This document shows positions 14,801-15,228 of a DNA stretch of 15,228 bases, piece after piece (the first letter of the stretch is position 1; each line of letters begins with the position of its first letter). The stretch comes from Bacteroidota bacterium (lineage in GTDB: Bacteria; Bacteroidota; Bacteroidia; Flavobacteriales_F; PHOS-HE28), in contig JAEYYE010000042.1 of NCBI GenBank assembly GCA_023430945.1, positions 1 through 15,228 of the forward strand, given 5' to 3'. Made by a program: the position numbers and the translations under genes. The notes beneath the pieces are model-generated. The model searched no databases. It was not told the origin of the DNA and was given only the letters and a program-made list of their open reading frames with translations.

Positions 14801-15228
14801 AGGTGCCGAAGTGGAAGAACAGTTGCCCGATCCAATAGTGACGGTGTAGCTACCACTGATGGATGCCGTGTAGCTCGAACCGTTGGCGCCGCTGATCGTG
14901 GTTCCATCGCGCTTCCAGATGTAGGTGTACCCGCTACCGGTATTCGCATTCAATACCACGCTTCCCCCTTCACAGAAATTCGTTCCACCCGAAGAAGTGA
15001 TCGTGGCCGTTGGTGCGGAGTTGATCGATACACTTACGCCTGAGGAAGTGGTCTGGCAACCGCCATTGCTGATGCGCACCGTGTAGGTACCAGCCTGGGT
15101 CGCGGTGTAATTCGATCCGCTTGCGCCGCTGATCGTGGTGCCATCGCGCTTCCATGTGTAAGTGTAACCGCTGCCGGTGTTCGCGCTCAACACAACACTT
15201 CCACCCGAGCAGAAGCTCGTCGGGCCTT
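11864..15228 (-). CDS. Large T9SS-secreted surface protein with Ig-like repeat array (5' end outside window)
   Basis: The frame is open to the window edge, so the N terminus and signal peptide are missing; about 1,120 C-terminal residues are visible. Numbering residue 1 as the codon at 15193, ten Ig-like modules run to about residue 763. Each starts with a pattern like TxFCxGDSVxL, has a central YxW...DG and ends with a second cysteine in xxGxC. A SprB-like module (about 764-830, with GPFTYMWNGN and VTVTDQNGCS) follows, then an unassigned domain (about 836-998), a Pro/Glu-rich linker (about 1001-1020) and a T9SS type A sorting domain (about 1027-1109, AYPNPF to RLVRQ). In this class the C-terminal domain directs export by the type IX system and attachment to the cell surface. 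An adhesin or gliding-related role is inferred from architecture only. Confidence 0.92.
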   Translation of the reverse strand, partial: GPTSFCSGGSVVLSANTGSGYTYTWKRDGTTISGASGSNYTATQAGTYTVRISNGGCQTTSSGVSVSINSAPTATITSSGGTNFCEGGSVVLNANTGSGYTYIWKRDGTTISGANGSSYTASISGSYTVTIGSGNCSSTSAPLALNVNSGPVASISPAGSTTICEGSSVLLNATTGAGLSYSWQLNGQAINGASGSSFAAAQPGNYTVTVTGNGCSATSSSVQVSSFTPQAPDLTVNGGSTICAGGSVTISATPVEGATYSWTLNGSDLSEEGASIEATEGGTYGLQISTGDCISAIGTTEITVLELPEIAIGSHGPTMVCTGDTVLLNATIDPSYAYMWMLDGQLIPGAVDTAFAATLPGVYSVYVSNGTCSNTSATVQVSMTPDVNVFTSGPTDLCAGDSVLITAVADSAYSYAWTLDGVLLPDTNASITAMVSGTYIATIAHGACSASSAPIEVIANAIPVTEITANGPLTFCAGESVQLSTAADTSWTYQWSIDGVNIEGATSDIHMATVTGAYSVAVSNGGCTVASAEIAVITLPVVSLELDGPAAFCIGDSVVISAMADSTYEYTWSFNGVEMEGVDGSTITANTAGSYQVAIDDGTCSATSEVVEVITSEEPVFNISTIGESTFCAGDSVLLVMQSDNASYGVEWSLNDAVLAEGDSLYASGSGVYIATVNNNGCMVSDTAEVVTTLPVVELMLQGDTSFCEGSSTVLHTTFDSTYTYQWLLDGEAIADENSHELLVTASGNYSVHVEGSGCSTTSAAIALEVSTAPEINCYEDAASGIVGVEVLNGNGPFTYMWNGNAELDSTILAVEGSGIHVVTVTDQNGCSETCTLTITSGNEDDCLGLRTQEQAYWTEAALATNDFAQAFPDGITIGCGFRMLTLTTAQAVDAFLPSTGPSQRLPFGQMTDPGNTYGNSLAGELVALKIAVRFDELSADFANAETLLKDAVIAEGIFAGSTVAEVIEEADRKVGGCFSWFSRNQLRIALHEINTGYIGGTMASGYLECPQQADQPDPPSPPVVSEQKEESKFATTTTAYPNPFTEHTTIVVGELEHDDHLVIDILSADGVLLERVFDGRVPAGVETKVNWNGASRAMGVYFYRVSGEQDTFTGRLVRQ
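11867..12115 (-). other. Type IX secretion C-terminal sorting domain
   Basis: The last 83 residues have the type A sorting-domain pattern: AYPNPF at the start, then ILSADGVLLERV, the turn VPAGVETKVNWNGASRAMGVYFYRV (residues about 1071-1095) and the end GRLVRQ. The family is recognised and cut during export by the type IX system in Bacteroidota. Confidence 0.92.
12200..12688 (-). other. Conserved domain of unknown function preceding the T9SS signal
   Basis: About 163 residues between the SprB-like module and the linker. It contains LTLTTAQAVDAFLP, a helical region with NSLAGELVALKIAVRFDE, then GIFAGSTVAEVIEEADRKV and a cysteine pair region around VGGCFSWFSRNQL, ending with ALHEINTGYIGG. I recall similar TTAQAV...GQLVALTL...F.G.TV..VL...N...GG segments near the C terminus of other Bacteroidota surface proteins, but I know no function for them. 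Confidence 0.6.
12899..15226 (-). repeat. Array of ten Ig-like coding repeats, about 234 bp each
   Basis: The first cysteine of each module falls at residues -5, 74, 153, 232, 310, 387, 465, 542, 621 and 697 (residue 1 encoded at 15193), giving a period of 76-79 residues. The two modules nearest the window edge share near-identical protein stretches (GSGYTY-WKRDGTTISGA) and similar DNA. Modules nearer the C terminus are more diverged. The array continues past the window edge, since the outermost copy is cut only at its first residues. Confidence 0.9.

Noticed and set aside
11864..15228. Regularly spaced repeats that might suggest a CRISPR array
   Set aside because: The period is about 234 bp, the reading frame is continuous and the repeats encode Ig-like modules, so this is a coding repeat array.

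Overview
The window looks like chromosomal DNA from a GC-rich member of the Bacteroidota, most likely a Flavobacteriales-type organism. The signs are a type IX secretion (T9SS) C-terminal sorting domain, a DUF4270 lipoprotein, a one-domain glycogen-synthase-like protein of the kind found in this phylum, an RfaE2-type adenylyltransferase, and several promoters with the Bacteroidota -7 motif TAnnTTTG. I see no integrase, transposase, phage gene, CRISPR array or recognisable defence system. Most of the window is housekeeping, and only the large surface protein at the right edge looks like accessory material.

Layout. Bases 129-210 hold a tRNA-Leu(CAA). It is followed by a plus-strand pair: a dCMP deaminase and an S41 carboxy-terminal processing protease (269-2364). 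A bidirectional hairpin separates them from a small acidic lipoprotein on the minus strand (2411-2680). That gene shares a compact divergent promoter region with a Mn-type superoxide dismutase (2811-3419). A convergent hairpin ends the SOD gene against a minus-strand operon that reads, in transcription order, glycogen-synthase-like gene, DUF4270 lipoprotein, glmS (7520 down to 3484). This operon has a clear promoter at 7544-7575.

Divergently, a tightly packed plus-strand run goes panC, panD, a flippase-like membrane protein, an rfaE2-like adenylyltransferase and radA (7628-11801). The last four genes overlap one another by 26, 4 and 11 bases. They join pantothenate synthesis, envelope sugar chemistry and recombination repair in one block. 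A 25-bp perfect hairpin (11803-11857) then separates radA from the 3' end of a large minus-strand surface protein (11864 to beyond 15228). Its visible part has ten Ig-like repeats of about 78 residues, one SprB-like module, a domain of unknown function and the T9SS sorting signal.

Functional themes. GlmS makes glucosamine-6-phosphate for peptidoglycan and lipopolysaccharide, and RfaE2 activates heptose for lipopolysaccharide. The DUF4270 protein and the small lipoprotein are probably envelope proteins, and the Ig-array protein is a probable secreted adhesin. I found no convincing new multi-gene system. The points most worth following up are the unexplained domain before the sorting signal, the glycogen-synthase-like protein that lacks its catalytic half, the repeat gradient in the adhesin, the very long perfect hairpin, and an apparent strong excess of the tetramer GATC.
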